Source: Anaerolineales bacterium (GTDB lineage: Bacteria > Chloroflexota > Anaerolineae > Anaerolineales > UBA6663). From it: 64,000 nt of DNA. Positions within the stretch are counted from its first letter, which is position 1, and every line of letters begins with the position of its first letter. The notes under the pieces are model-generated. The model worked only from the letters and a program-made list of their open reading frames with translations, was not told where the DNA came from and ran no database searches. Both the position numbers and the translations under genes were made by a program. The DNA lies in contig JADZEK010000131.1 of the NCBI GenBank assembly GCA_020850595.1, forward strand, positions 27,786-91,785. The letters run 5' to 3'. Positions 25,375 through 34,915 of this stretch are shown here, in pieces.

Positions 25375-26370
25375 ATGCCTAACCGAGTGGCCCTCTATTT
25401 GCAGGATGCCCATACCTTGCAAGCCGGCATCCAATACGCCCAGTATGCCGAGGCCAAGGGGTTCGAGGCCGTCTGGCAGGCCGAGAGCCGCCTGGTGCGC
25501 GATGCCATTGTGCCCATGGCCGCCTTCGCTGCCACCACCTCGCGCCTCAAGGTCGGCTCCGGCGTCATCAACAACTGGACCCGCAACATCGGCCTGCTGG
25601 CCGCCACCTTCCTCACCCTCGACGACCTGGCCCCCAACCGCATCATCTGCGGCATCGGCGCCTGGTGGGACCCGCTGGCCCGCAACGTCGGCATCGAGCG
25701 CCGCAAGCCGCTGCTCGCCATGCGCGAGACAGTCGAACTGCTGCGCCGCCTGCTGCGCCTGGAAAACGTCACCTACCACGGCGAGTTCCACCACGTCACC
25801 GGCATCGAGCTAGATGTCGTCCACGGCCGCCGCGAGCCGCGCCGCGTGCCCATCTACATCGGCGCCACTGGTGACAACATGCTGGAGCTGACCGGCGAAA
25901 TCGCCGACGGCGCCGTGCTCAACTACTGCGTCCCGCCGGAGTACAACGACAAGGCCCTCGAGCTGCTGGAGCAAGGCGCGCGCAAGGCCGGGCGCACCCT
26001 GGCCGAGATAGACCGCCCGCAGCTCGTCGTCTGTTCAGTAGACCACGACCGGCACAAGGCCATCGAGGCCGCCAAGCTGCTGCTCACGCAATACCTGGCC
26101 CAGCAGCCGCACATCGCCAAGGCCTCCGGCGTCAGCGCCGACATCGTCAAAAAAGTGCAGTCCATCCTCGGCTGGCCCGCCACCAAAGAGCAGGTGCGCG
26201 AGGCCATGCAGTACGTGCCCGACGACTTCGTGCTGAAAATTTCGGCCACCGGCACGCCCGCCGAAGCCCGCGCCAAGGTGCAGGAGTACATTGATCGCGG
26301 TTGCACCTGCCCCATCCTGTACCCCATGAGCGACCCGTACCTGATGATTGACACCTTCGCCGCCGCCTGA
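25375..26370 (+). CDS. LLM-class F420-dependent oxidoreductase (MER-like)
   Basis: A 331-residue luciferase-like TIM-barrel protein of the F420-using group related to methylenetetrahydromethanopterin reductase. Seen are [32 protein letters not shown] and [23 protein letters not shown] 25375 has a GGAG site in ACAGGAGACT. Its position right after cofC supports F420 over FMN. The substrate is not readable; a folate- or pterin-linked one-carbon step is one option, oxidation of an alcohol or aldehyde another. Confidence 0.85.
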   Translation: MPNRVALYLQDAHTLQAGIQYAQYAEAKGFEAVWQAESRLVRDAIVPMAAFAATTSRLKVGSGVINNWTRNIGLLAATFLTLDDLAPNRIICGIGAWWDPLARNVGIERRKPLLAMRETVELLRRLLRLENVTYHGEFHHVTGIELDVVHGRREPRRVPIYIGATGDNMLELTGEIADGAVLNYCVPPEYNDKALELLEQGARKAGRTLAEIDRPQLVVCSVDHDRHKAIEAAKLLLTQYLAQQPHIAKASGVSADIVKKVQSILGWPATKEQVREAMQYVPDDFVLKISATGTPAEARAKVQEYIDRGCTCPILYPMSDPYLMIDTFAAA

Positions 26371-26379
26371 GGCCCACCG

Positions 26380-26856
26380 TTGATCAAGCAGCCCAACTCC
26401 GCCCACTGTTTCGTCTGCGGCCTCAACAACGCCCTCGGCCTCCGGCTGTCGTTCTACGAGCTGAGCGACACCGAAGTGACAGCCTGCTACACGCCGCCCG
26501 ACGACTATGAAGGCTATCCCGGCGTGCTGCACGGCGGCATCGTCGCCGCCCTGCTCGACGAAGTCGGCAGCCGCGCCGGCATGATCGGCGCGCCCGGCCA
26601 CTTCATGGTCACGGCCCACCTCGACGTAAAATACCGCCGTCCCACGCCCATCGGTCGGCCGCTCACGCTCTACGGCCGCCTGGTCAAGCGCAGCGGGCGG
26701 CGCGCCGTCGCCGCCGCCGAACTGCGCCTGCCCGACGGCGGCGTGTCGGCCTCCGCCGACCTGATGCTGGCCGACCTGCCGGCCGACACGCTGCCTCCCG
26801 GCGACCTGGAAACGCTGGGTTGGCGCGTCTATCCCGACGGTGACACCCCGGCATGA
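26380..26856 (+). CDS. PaaI-type hotdog thioesterase
   Basis: A 158-residue hotdog-fold protein starting at TTG. The N-terminal HCFVCGLNNALGLRL and the active-site region YEGYPGVLHGGIVAALLDEV are typical of PaaI/YbgC-like acyl-CoA thioesterases. The start is TTG because no ATG or GTG precedes the conserved HCFVCG. It lies 9 nt after the LLM gene and overlaps the pyrophosphatase gene in ATGA. The CoA ester is unknown. Confidence 0.8.
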   Translation: MIKQPNSAHCFVCGLNNALGLRLSFYELSDTEVTACYTPPDDYEGYPGVLHGGIVAALLDEVGSRAGMIGAPGHFMVTAHLDVKYRRPTPIGRPLTLYGRLVKRSGRRAVAAAELRLPDGGVSASADLMLADLPADTLPPGDLETLGWRVYPDGDTPA

Positions 26857-28211
26857 CTGATCGCGGCGCCCTCGAGCCGGTGCACGTCATCGGCCACCTG
26901 AACCCCGATACCGACGCCATCGCCGCCGCCCTGGGCTACGCCTGGCTGCTGTGCGAGCGCGACGGCCTCAACGCCATCGCCGCCCGCGCCGGAGCGCTCA
27001 ACGCCCAGACCGCCTGGGTGCTTAAAACCGTCGGCCTCGAGCCGCCGCGCCTGCTCACCGACGCCTCCCCGCGCTTCGAGCGCATCGCGCGCACGCTGCC
27101 GCCCATCCTGCCCGACCGCTCGCTGCGCGAAGCCTGGGCCGTCGCCTCCGGCGGCCACTCCGCCGCGCCGGTCGTCAATTCCGCTGGGCAGCCGCTGGGC
27201 CTCGTTTCCGGCGACAGCGTCTTTCGCTTCCTCTCGCGCCAGATGGATGACCGCATTGACCTGGACAACGTCTCGGTCGCGCGCATCCTCGCCGTGCCGT
27301 GCGCCTCGGCCATGGATGCCGACGTGCCGCGCTTCCCGCTCACCATGCGCGTCCGCGATGGCCGCGCGCGCGTCGTGCGCGAAGAGCGCGATGACTTCCT
27401 CGTCACCCGCGAAGACGGCACCTACTTCGGCATTTGCCGCTCGCCCGATGTGCTCAACCCGCCCCGTCTGCGCCTCATCCTGGTAGACCACAACGAGCCG
27501 GGGCAGGCGCTCGGCGCGCTGGAAGAAGCCGACCTGCTCGAGGTGCTCGACCATCATCGCCTGGGCAACTCGCCCACCACCCTGCCCATCCCCTTCACGG
27601 TAGACCCCGTTGGCAGCACTTCCACGCTGGTGTGCGAGCGCATGTGGCTGGCGGGCCGGCAGCCCCCCGCGCCCCTGGCCGCGCTGTTGTTGGCCGGCTT
27701 GCTGTCCGATACCCTCATCCTGCGCTCGCCTACCACCACCGCCCGCGACCACCTGGTCGCCGAACGGCTGGCCGGTTGGGGCCTCCAGCCGCCGCTCGAC
27801 ACCTTCGGCACCTTCCAGCGCTACGGCGAAGCCCTGTTGGCCGCCGGGGCCGGGCTGGCGGTGCGCCCGGTCGAGTCCATCCTCAATACCGACCTCAAGC
27901 TCTACGAGGGCGGCGGGGTGCACTTTGGCATCGCCCAGGTCGAAGTCGCCAACCTGCACGAACTTGATGACCGCCTGGCCGAAATCAACGCCGGGCTGGC
28001 CGCGCTGGCCGAAGCCCGCGGCTGGGGGCTGGCGGTCCTCATGGTCACTGATGTGGTGCGCGGCGCCAGCCGCCTGGTGCTGGCCGGCCGGCAGGCCGCC
28101 GCGCTCGAGGAGTTGCCCTACCGCCGCCTGCCCGACGGCACGCTGAACGCGCCGGACGTGGTCAGCCGCAAGAAACAACTCCTGCCGGCCATCTTGGGCC
28201 TGCTGTCCTGA
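26853..28211 (+). CDS. ppaC: Manganese-dependent family II inorganic pyrophosphatase with CBS insert
   Basis: A 452-residue DHH-superfamily pyrophosphatase. The metal motifs are GHLNPDTDA near residue 14, LVDHNEP, VLDHHRLG, then the SDTLILRSPT stretch and C-terminal SRKKQ, which binds phosphate in this family. About 120-170 residues between the first and second motifs form an insert with a CBS-like segment (SAAPVVNSAGQPLGLVSGDS). Such CBS-PPases are controlled by adenine nucleotides. It hydrolyses pyrophosphate in the cytoplasm. CofC and MocA encoded in the same run both release pyrophosphate, so the location makes sense. Confidence 0.88.
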   Translation: MTDRGALEPVHVIGHLNPDTDAIAAALGYAWLLCERDGLNAIAARAGALNAQTAWVLKTVGLEPPRLLTDASPRFERIARTLPPILPDRSLREAWAVASGGHSAAPVVNSAGQPLGLVSGDSVFRFLSRQMDDRIDLDNVSVARILAVPCASAMDADVPRFPLTMRVRDGRARVVREERDDFLVTREDGTYFGICRSPDVLNPPRLRLILVDHNEPGQALGALEEADLLEVLDHHRLGNSPTTLPIPFTVDPVGSTSTLVCERMWLAGRQPPAPLAALLLAGLLSDTLILRSPTTTARDHLVAERLAGWGLQPPLDTFGTFQRYGEALLAAGAGLAVRPVESILNTDLKLYEGGGVHFGIAQVEVANLHELDDRLAEINAGLAALAEARGWGLAVLMVTDVVRGASRLVLAGRQAAALEELPYRRLPDGTLNAPDVVSRKKQLLPAILGLLS

Positions 28212-28264
28212 TCTGACTTCCCCGGCGCGCCGGCTACCCGGCCGCCGAGAACTGCGAGGCGTGT

Positions 28265-29710
28265 ATGTGGCAGACCTATCTCAGCGCGGCCTCGGTGGAC
28301 GAAGCGCTGCGCCACCTGGCCGAGTGGCGCGAGCGGGCGCGTATCGTCGCCGGCGCCACCGACCTGATCATTGAACTGGAGCGCGGCCTGCGGCCCGGGG
28401 TAGACGCGCTCATTGACATCACTCGCGTGCCGGGGCTGGCCCAAATCAGCCTGGACGAAGACGGCTGGATTCACCTCGGCCCGCTGGTCACACACAACGA
28501 CTGCGTGGCCTCCAAGCTCATCACCGAGCGCGCCTTGCCGCTGGCGCAAGCCTGCTGGGAGGTCGGCGCTCCGCAAATTCGCAACCGCGGCACTGTGGCG
28601 GGCAACCTCATCACCGCCTCGCCCGCCAACGACACCATCACGCCCCTCCTGGCCCTCGACGCCCAGGTGTCCCTGGCCTCCGCTGTGCGCGGGCGGCGGC
28701 GCGTAGCCCTGCGCGCCTTCTATACCGGTGTCCGCCGCACGGCGCTGGCCGCCGATGAAATGCTCGTGGATATCACCTTCCCCGCGCTCAAGGCCGGCGA
28801 GCGCGGCCTGTTCGTCAAGCTAGCGCTGCGGCGCGCGCAGGCCATTTCGGTGGTGGATGTGGCCGTCATCGTAGACTTTGACCACACCAACGGCGCGCCG
28901 CTCCTCAGCCAGCCCGTGGCGCGCGCGCGGATTGCGCTCGGCTCAGTCGCCCCCACCATCGTGCGCGCCCCCGTGGCCGAGGCCGCCTTGGTCGGCCGCT
29001 GCCTCACGCCCGAAGTCATTGCGGAAGCCGCCGCCCTCGCCACCGAAGCCGCCCAGCCCATTGACGACGTGCGCGGCCCCGCCGGCTACCGGCGCGACAT
29101 GGTCCGTGTGACCACCCGCCGCGCCCTGGCCGCCCTCCTGGCCGGCCAGGCCCGCGGCCGCCTCCCCACCGACCCAGTCATGCTCTGGGGGCCGCACGCC
29201 GGCCACCCCGGCGCGCCGCTGTCGGCTCCCGCCGTCCACGGCGCGCGCGAGCCAATTCGCACCCGCATCAACCATCAAGATTACGTCATCAGCGGCGCCA
29301 ACGACAAAACCCTGCTGCGGATGCTGCGCGAGGACGCGCTCCTTATCGGCACCAAAGAGGGCTGCGCCGAGGGCGAGTGCGGGGCCTGCACCGTCTTTCT
29401 CGACGGCGCGGCGGTCATGGCCTGCCTGGTGCCCGCCCCGCGCGCGCACGCGGCCGAGATCATCACCGTCGAAGGCCTGGCCGGGCCGGACGCGCTTCAT
29501 CCCTTGCAGCAGGCCTTCGTAGACGCGGGCGCGGTGCAGTGCGGCTACTGCACGCCCGGCTTCCTGATGTCGGGGGCCAAGCTGCTCGAGGAGCGGCCTG
29601 CCGCCGGCCCGAGCGAGGTGCAGCAGGCGCTCACCGGCAACCTATGCCGCTGCACCGGCTACTATAAAATACTATCGGCGTTCGAGCAGGTCAGGCAAGC
29701 GGCGCATTAG
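28265..29710 (+). CDS. Molybdenum hydroxylase, fused FAD and [2Fe-2S] subunits
   Basis: A 481-residue fusion in an unusual order. Residues about 1-285 are an FAD-binding CoxM-type subunit (VAGATDLIIELERG; GAPQIRNRGTVAGNLITASP). A linker rich in Gly/Pro/His follows. The last about 155 residues are a two-cluster [2Fe-2S] subunit: CAEGECGACTVFLDG and MAC, then QCGYCTPGFLMSGAK and NLCRCTGYYK. All eight Cys positions are present. The molybdenum subunit lies at 31873-34089, separated by a small membrane protein gene and a phosphorylase-like gene. This fusion joins the two subunits that the other locus (15428-19167) keeps apart. Confidence 0.88.
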   Translation: MWQTYLSAASVDEALRHLAEWRERARIVAGATDLIIELERGLRPGVDALIDITRVPGLAQISLDEDGWIHLGPLVTHNDCVASKLITERALPLAQACWEVGAPQIRNRGTVAGNLITASPANDTITPLLALDAQVSLASAVRGRRRVALRAFYTGVRRTALAADEMLVDITFPALKAGERGLFVKLALRRAQAISVVDVAVIVDFDHTNGAPLLSQPVARARIALGSVAPTIVRAPVAEAALVGRCLTPEVIAEAAALATEAAQPIDDVRGPAGYRRDMVRVTTRRALAALLAGQARGRLPTDPVMLWGPHAGHPGAPLSAPAVHGAREPIRTRINHQDYVISGANDKTLLRMLREDALLIGTKEGCAEGECGACTVFLDGAAVMACLVPAPRAHAAEIITVEGLAGPDALHPLQQAFVDAGAVQCGYCTPGFLMSGAKLLEERPAAGPSEVQQALTGNLCRCTGYYKILSAFEQVRQAAH

Positions 29711-29725
29711 GCGCAGGAGGGCAGC

Positions 29726-30148
29726 ATGGGGCGCAGTAACTATCAGTTCAAAGATGGGGTCAAGCAGCGCAAGAAGCGCGAGTTGAACGCCGTCTGGCGC
29801 GGCGTCGGCTTTATCATTCTGGTGGCCTTGGCCGTCGGCGGCTACTGGCTGGCCGGCAACCTGCTAGACCGCAACGTCGTCCAGCCGTTCCTGCCCTTCC
29901 GCGTTCCGGTCAACATGACCATCTTCCTGATCCACTGGCTGCCTGCCGACCAGGCGCCGCCCTTCTTCGAGTGGGTGCCCAAGGTCATCCCGGCCCGCCC
30001 GGTCATCCAGGTCGCCACGGCGCTGCTGCTCGACATCCTGGCCTTCTCCGTCATGGTGCTGCTCTATTCCATCGTCAACCCCATTCGCAAGGGGCCGACC
30101 GACGCCGACCAGCCGCGCGGGCGCGGCCGCCGCAGCCTGGTGCGCTAG
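29726..30148 (+). CDS. Small two-helix membrane protein, unknown
   Basis: A 140-residue protein with no family I recognise. It starts with a basic polar segment (QFKDGVKQRKKREL). There is one membrane helix at about 25-47, a 50-residue stretch rich in Pro and aromatic residues that would be outside, a second helix at about 92-115, and a basic tail (GRGRRSLVR). This gives two helices with both ends inside. GGAGG lies 6 nt before the ATG. It sits between subunit genes of one molybdenum hydroxylase, so it may anchor the enzyme or link it to the membrane; that is inference. Confidence 0.75.
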   Translation: MGRSNYQFKDGVKQRKKRELNAVWRGVGFIILVALAVGGYWLAGNLLDRNVVQPFLPFRVPVNMTIFLIHWLPADQAPPFFEWVPKVIPARPVIQVATALLLDILAFSVMVLLYSIVNPIRKGPTDADQPRGRGRRSLVR

Positions 30149-30151
30149 GGC

Positions 30152-31876
30152 ATGGATCGTAAGGTCCCCCAGGCCGCCTCCGAAGAGATCGAACTCTACG
30201 TCCGCACCTACTACTCGCTGCTGCGCTCCAGCGAAGAGGTGCAGATCAAGTCACTCGTCGAGGCGCACGCGGCCATGGAATCGCTGCTCCACGCCCAGGC
30301 CCGCGCCGACGCGCCGGATATGTCGGCCTTCATCTACAGCCTGCTGCGCCTGCCCGAAGCCGTCAGCGCGGCGCGCCTCATCATCCTCGGTCAGTCGCGC
30401 GAGGTCTTTGACCGCCACGGCGTGCTGACACGCGCTGAGTGGCAGCCCGCTGCCAGCCGCGCCCGCCGCCGCCGCGCCCTCTTCGACGGCCGTGAAACGC
30501 TCGCCGTCTTCATCGCCAGCCACTCCGACATAGACGACCTGATCCCCCTGCTGACGGCCTATCAGATCGAGTGGAACAAGTTTCACCAGCGCCTGGCGCG
30601 TGTGACCCTGCCTGCCGCGGAGGCCGACCTGGACCGCCCGGCGCTGGCCGAACACCTGGGCCTGACCCTTGACGACCTCGACCGGCTCTGGCGCGTATGG
30701 GGGGCCGCGCTGTTGCCCCACCTGCGCGCCATGCAGGCCGCCCCCAAGAAGTTCGCCGTGCGCCTGCTCGAAAGCAGCCTGACCGACTATCGCCGCGCCA
30801 CCCTGGCCTGGTACGAGCATGTCGAGTGCGCCGCCGCCCCGCACATAGACCTGCGCCGCCGCCCGGTGTACTTCGTCTCCAGCAACACGCACAGCCTGAT
30901 CAACCTGCTCTCCGGCTTTGCCCTGCGCCACCGCGCCGAGTTGCTCGCGTGGGTGGCCCAGAGCCGCCATGCCGATCTGCAAGCCGAGTGGCGCGACATC
31001 GAGAGCCGCCAGGTGCCTTCCAGCGCCGAGAACTTCCTGTACTACGTCCTCAAAAAGTACGCCGCCGCGCCGGAAGGCCAGGCGCTGGCCGCGGCTCGGC
31101 TGGCCCACGAGGTGGGCCTTGGTCTGCACCGCATCCCCAGCAGCCCCGCGACGTTTGAGGTAGATGCCCAGGTGGTGGCCCTCAACAAGCTGCGGCCCGC
31201 CGCGCTTGACCTGCGCCTGCGCCTGCCCGGCATCGAGGCGCTGGCCGCCAGCGACGCGGTCATTCTTAACATAGACTACCCCCTCGGCATGGCCGCCTAC
31301 CTTATTGTCTCGCAGGTGGCCTCGCGCGTGGCCGAACTGCGCGGGCTGTACGTCATGGGCAAGGCCGCCACGCTCAACGGCGTCATCGGCGATGTCATGA
31401 TCCCCACCGTCATCTATGACGAGCAGTCCCGCAACACCTACCTGTTCGACAACTGCTTCCGCGCCAAGGACGTCACCCCCCATCTCACCTACGGCACTGC
31501 CCTCGACAACCAAAAAGCCGTCACCGTGCGCGGCACCTTCCTGCAAAACGCCCGCTACGCGCACGTCTTCTACAAAGAGAATTACACCTCCATTGAGATG
31601 GAAGGCGGCCCGTACCTCTCCGCCGCCTTCGAGGTGGCGCGCCCCAAGCGTTACCCCAGTGACGAAATCGTCAACCTGTACAACGCGCCGTTTGATCTCG
31701 GCCTGCTGCACTACGCTTCCGACACCCCGCTGTCCAAGGGCCGCAATCTGGGGGCCGGCAACCTGTCCTACTTCGGTATGGACCCCACCTACGCGGCCAG
31801 CATCGCCATCCTGCGGCGCATATTCGCGCTCGAGCTTGGCCGGGCCGCCCGCCCCGGCCGCCAGGAGGACATGTGA
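30152..31876 (+). CDS. Large protein with nucleoside-phosphorylase-like C-terminal half
   Basis: A 574-residue cytoplasmic protein without a family name I can give with certainty. The N-terminal half is helical and unrecognised. In the C-terminal half, VMGKAATLNGVIGDVMIPTV, then FLQNARYAHVFYKENYTSIE followed by MEGGPY, resemble the phosphorylase superfamily: GDVxIP and the purine/ribose-binding MEGG position, as in AMP nucleosidase and purine nucleoside phosphorylases. It is 3 nt after the membrane protein gene and overlaps the molybdenum subunit start in ATGTGA. A nucleoside-cleaving or nucleoside-binding role next to a purine-type hydroxylase is an attractive inference. Confidence 0.6.
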   Translation: MDRKVPQAASEEIELYVRTYYSLLRSSEEVQIKSLVEAHAAMESLLHAQARADAPDMSAFIYSLLRLPEAVSAARLIILGQSREVFDRHGVLTRAEWQPAASRARRRRALFDGRETLAVFIASHSDIDDLIPLLTAYQIEWNKFHQRLARVTLPAAEADLDRPALAEHLGLTLDDLDRLWRVWGAALLPHLRAMQAAPKKFAVRLLESSLTDYRRATLAWYEHVECAAAPHIDLRRRPVYFVSSNTHSLINLLSGFALRHRAELLAWVAQSRHADLQAEWRDIESRQVPSSAENFLYYVLKKYAAAPEGQALAAARLAHEVGLGLHRIPSSPATFEVDAQVVALNKLRPAALDLRLRLPGIEALAASDAVILNIDYPLGMAAYLIVSQVASRVAELRGLYVMGKAATLNGVIGDVMIPTVIYDEQSRNTYLFDNCFRAKDVTPHLTYGTALDNQKAVTVRGTFLQNARYAHVFYKENYTSIEMEGGPYLSAAFEVARPKRYPSDEIVNLYNAPFDLGLLHYASDTPLSKGRNLGAGNLSYFGMDPTYAASIAILRRIFALELGRAARPGRQEDM

Positions 31877-34089
31877 CCTCGGCCCTCGGACAATCGCAGC
31901 CGCGCCGCGACGCGCTTGGTAAAGTGCGCGGCGAAACCCTCTACCCCGGTGACATTAACCGGCCGGGTCAGCTTCACATGCAAATCCTGTTCGCCGGGCG
32001 GCCTCACGCCCGCCTGCGGCGGCTCGATGTGTCCAAAGCCGCGGCCGTGCCCGGCGTGGTGGCCGTCTTCACCGCCCACGACGTGCCCGTGAACGAATAT
32101 GGCCTGGGCGCCTTCGATCAGCCCGTGCTGTGCGGCCCGGGCACCGGCAAACCCGGCGTGGATATCGTGCGCTTCGTCGGCGACCAGGTCGCCCTGGTGG
32201 TGGCCGAGACCGAAAAAATCGCCGCCCACGCCCGCACCCTGATCGAGGTGGACTACGAAGACCTGCCCGTCCTCACCGACCCGCGCGTCGCCATGCAACC
32301 CGGCGCTCCGCAGTTGCTGCCCGACCGCGCCAATGTGCTGGCCCATATGAAGATTCGCAAGGGCGATGTGGCTGCCGCCTGGGCCGAGTGCGCCGCGATT
32401 GTCGCCGCCGAATACCACACACCCATGCAGGAGCATGCCTACCTCCAGCCCGAGGCCGGTATCGCCTACCTGGACGAGGCCGGGCGCGTCACCGTGCAGG
32501 TCGCGGGCCAGTGGGCGCACGAAGACCAGGAGCAAGTCGCCCACGCCCTCGGCCTGCCGCGCGATCAGGTGCGCATCATCTACCCCGCCATCGGCGGCGC
32601 GTTCGGCGGCCGCGAAGATATGTCGGTGCAGATCGTCCTGGCCCTCGCCGCCTGGCGGCTGGCCCAGCGCGGTATCCACCGCCCGGTCAAGATCATCTGG
32701 AGTCGCGAGGAGTCCATCGTCGGCCACCACAAACGCCACGCCTTCTACATCCGGGCCAGGTGGGGGGCCAGGGCCGACGGCGCGCTCGTCGCCGCGCAGG
32801 TCGAGCTGATCTCCGACGCCGGAGCCTACACCTACACCTCGCCCAAAGTCCTCGGCAACGCGCTGCTCATGTGCACGGGGCCGTACCACTTCCCCCACGC
32901 GCACATAGACGCCTACACCGTGTTGACCAACAACGTCCCTGGCGGCGCCTTCCGCGGGTTTGGCGGGCCGCAGGGCGCGTTCGCAGCCGAGCTGCAGCTT
33001 GACAAGCTGGCCGAGCAGCTTGGGCTTGACCCCATCGCTATGCGCCTCCAGAACCTGCTGCGCGACGGCGTGCTCTCCACCACCGGCACGCCGTTCCCGG
33101 CCGGCGTGACCATTGACCGCGTGGTCGCCCGCTGCGCCCAGGAAGTCGGCTGGCAACCCGGCGTTGGCCTGCCGCCGCTCACCCAGCCGCCCCAGCCCTA
33201 CTTGCGGCGCGGGCGCGGCTTCGGCTGCGCCTTCAAAAACATTGGCTTCTCCTTCGGCGCGCCCGAGTCGTGCGCTGCGCGGGTGGAGCTGCACGGCGAC
33301 GGCCAGATTGAGCGCGTCGTCGTCTACCACGCCGGGGCCGACTGCGGCCAGGGCGCGCACACCGTCATGGCGCAAATGGCCGCCCAGGCCGTCGGTGTGC
33401 CCGTCAGCCGGGTGGAGCTAATTGCCTCGGACACGGCCAGCAGCGGCAGTTCCGGCAGCGCCTCGGCCTCCCGCCTGACCTACATGTCCGGCAACGCCAT
33501 CAAGGGCGCGGCCGAGCGCGCCGCGCAAAAGTGGCAGGACGAAGAGCGCCCCGCCATCGCCAGTTTCGTCTATCATCCCCCGGCCACCACGGCCCTCGAC
33601 CCCCAAACCGGTCATGGCGACCCCAACTTCGCCTATGGCTATGTGGCCGAAGCCGTCGAGGTCGAAGTTGATCTGGAAACCGGCCACGTGCGTCTGCTCG
33701 ACGTGGTCTGCGCCGATGACGTGGGCCGGGCAGTGAACCCCCAGCAGGTGGAAGGCCAGATCGAGGGCGCGGTGGTCCAGGCAGCGGGCTACGCCATCCT
33801 GGAAAACTTCATCACCCAGGGCGGGCGCGTGCTCACGCCCTACCTCTCCAACTACCTCATCCCCACCGTGCTCGACGTGCCCGCGCGCGTCAAGTCCGTC
33901 ATCCTCGAATACGCCGAGCCAAACGGCCCGTGGGGCGTGCGAGGCATGGCCGAGATGCCCTACCTGCCGCTCGCGCCCGCCATTGCCGCCGCCATTCACG
34001 CCGCCACCGGCGTGTGGATAGACGAATTTCCTTACACGCCCGACCGCGTCCTCGCGCACCTGCAAGCGGCCGGCAAGGCCTTCGCCTAG
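31873..34089 (+). CDS. Molybdenum hydroxylase, molybdopterin-binding large subunit
   Basis: A 738-residue xanthine dehydrogenase-family large subunit. GGAFGGREDM holds the Glu of the purine-type site and AFRGFGGPQGAFAAELQLD the Arg loop. GADCGQGAHTVMAQMAAQAV is the cofactor-contact loop. Near the end NGPWGVRGMAEM keeps the catalytic Glu, though the usual GxGE reads GMAE. It starts at GTG 31873, overlapping the previous stop, with AGGAGG upstream. Its electron-transfer partner is the FAD-[2Fe-2S] fusion at 28265. YqeB and YqeC-MocA cofactor genes follow within 4 nt each. Confidence 0.9.
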   Translation: MTSALGQSQPRRDALGKVRGETLYPGDINRPGQLHMQILFAGRPHARLRRLDVSKAAAVPGVVAVFTAHDVPVNEYGLGAFDQPVLCGPGTGKPGVDIVRFVGDQVALVVAETEKIAAHARTLIEVDYEDLPVLTDPRVAMQPGAPQLLPDRANVLAHMKIRKGDVAAAWAECAAIVAAEYHTPMQEHAYLQPEAGIAYLDEAGRVTVQVAGQWAHEDQEQVAHALGLPRDQVRIIYPAIGGAFGGREDMSVQIVLALAAWRLAQRGIHRPVKIIWSREESIVGHHKRHAFYIRARWGARADGALVAAQVELISDAGAYTYTSPKVLGNALLMCTGPYHFPHAHIDAYTVLTNNVPGGAFRGFGGPQGAFAAELQLDKLAEQLGLDPIAMRLQNLLRDGVLSTTGTPFPAGVTIDRVVARCAQEVGWQPGVGLPPLTQPPQPYLRRGRGFGCAFKNIGFSFGAPESCAARVELHGDGQIERVVVYHAGADCGQGAHTVMAQMAAQAVGVPVSRVELIASDTASSGSSGSASASRLTYMSGNAIKGAAERAAQKWQDEERPAIASFVYHPPATTALDPQTGHGDPNFAYGYVAEAVEVEVDLETGHVRLLDVVCADDVGRAVNPQQVEGQIEGAVVQAAGYAILENFITQGGRVLTPYLSNYLIPTVLDVPARVKSVILEYAEPNGPWGVRGMAEMPYLPLAPAIAAAIHAATGVWIDEFPYTPDRVLAHLQAAGKAFA

Positions 34090-34090
34090 C

Positions 34091-34912
34091 GTGCTGCTCT
34101 CCGATTATCTGGCGGTGGTGCGCGGCGGGGGCGCGCTGGGCAGCGGCGTGGCCCTGCGCCTGCACTATGCCGGCTTCACGGTGCTCGTCACCGAACTGGC
34201 CCGGCCGCGCTGCCTGCGCCGCGCCGCCGCGCTGGCCCAGGCCGTCTACGCTGGTTCCATCACCGTGGAAGGCGTGCGCGCCCGCCTGGCCGAAGACGCG
34301 CTCGCCGGCATGGCCTTTGCCGTTCGCGATGACATTCCGGTGGTGGTTGACCCCGACGGCGAGGTTGTCACGCGCCTCCAGCCGCGCCTGGTCATAGACG
34401 CGCGCCGCCCACTGCCGCCTCCCGGCGCCTACCTGCCGCCCAACACCCTCGTCATCGGGCTGGGCGCCGGCTTCTCGGCCGGTGTCAACTGCCAGGCCGT
34501 CATTGAGACGACCCGCGGCCCACACCTCGGGCGCGTTTACTGGGACGGCGGCGTGGCGCAGCCGGACGCCCCCGCCGAAATGGGCGTCAGCCTCCTGCGC
34601 GCCCCGGCCACCGGTGAGTTCCTGACGCATGCCGGTCTGGGTGCGGTGCTGCCCGCCGGCGCCGCCGTGGGCGAGGTGGCCGGTTTGCCCGTCGTGGCCC
34701 CCGCCGATGGCTGGGTGCTCGGCCTGCTGGCCGATGGCCTGATCGTGCGCGCGGGCGACCCTGTGGCCGAGCTGAGCCTCACGCCCGGCCGGGGGGAGGC
34801 CGCCCTGGTCTCCGACCAGGCCCGCGCCGTCGGTGGCGGCGTGCTTGAAGCTGTGCTCGCCGGCCTGCCGCTCTGGCAGCCGCCCGCCGACCCCGATCTG
34901 GGCCTGCCCTGA
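34091..34912 (+). CDS. yqeB: YqeB/EF2563-family protein of selenium-dependent molybdenum hydroxylase system
   Basis: A 273-residue protein of the EF2563/YqeB family. The N-terminal Rossmann-like start VVRGGGALGSGVALRLHYAG, TELARPRCLRRAAALAQAVY and the segment VIGLGAGFSAGVNCQAVIET are family features. YqeB is a marker gene for bacteria whose molybdenum hydroxylases carry labile, SelD-dependent selenium; its biochemical step is not known to me. It starts with GTG one nt after the molybdenum subunit stop and is followed 3 nt later by the YqeC-MocA fusion. Confidence 0.85.
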   Translation: MLLSDYLAVVRGGGALGSGVALRLHYAGFTVLVTELARPRCLRRAAALAQAVYAGSITVEGVRARLAEDALAGMAFAVRDDIPVVVDPDGEVVTRLQPRLVIDARRPLPPPGAYLPPNTLVIGLGAGFSAGVNCQAVIETTRGPHLGRVYWDGGVAQPDAPAEMGVSLLRAPATGEFLTHAGLGAVLPAGAAVGEVAGLPVVAPADGWVLGLLADGLIVRAGDPVAELSLTPGRGEAALVSDQARAVGGGVLEAVLAGLPLWQPPADPDLGLP

Positions 34913-34915
34913 CCC

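Noticed and set aside
30251..33375. Two long minus-strand open frames (486 and 528 codons) across the phosphorylase-like and molybdenum subunit genes.
   Set aside because: Both are shadows of tightly packed plus-strand genes with overlapping starts and stops; no motif or ribosome site supports them.
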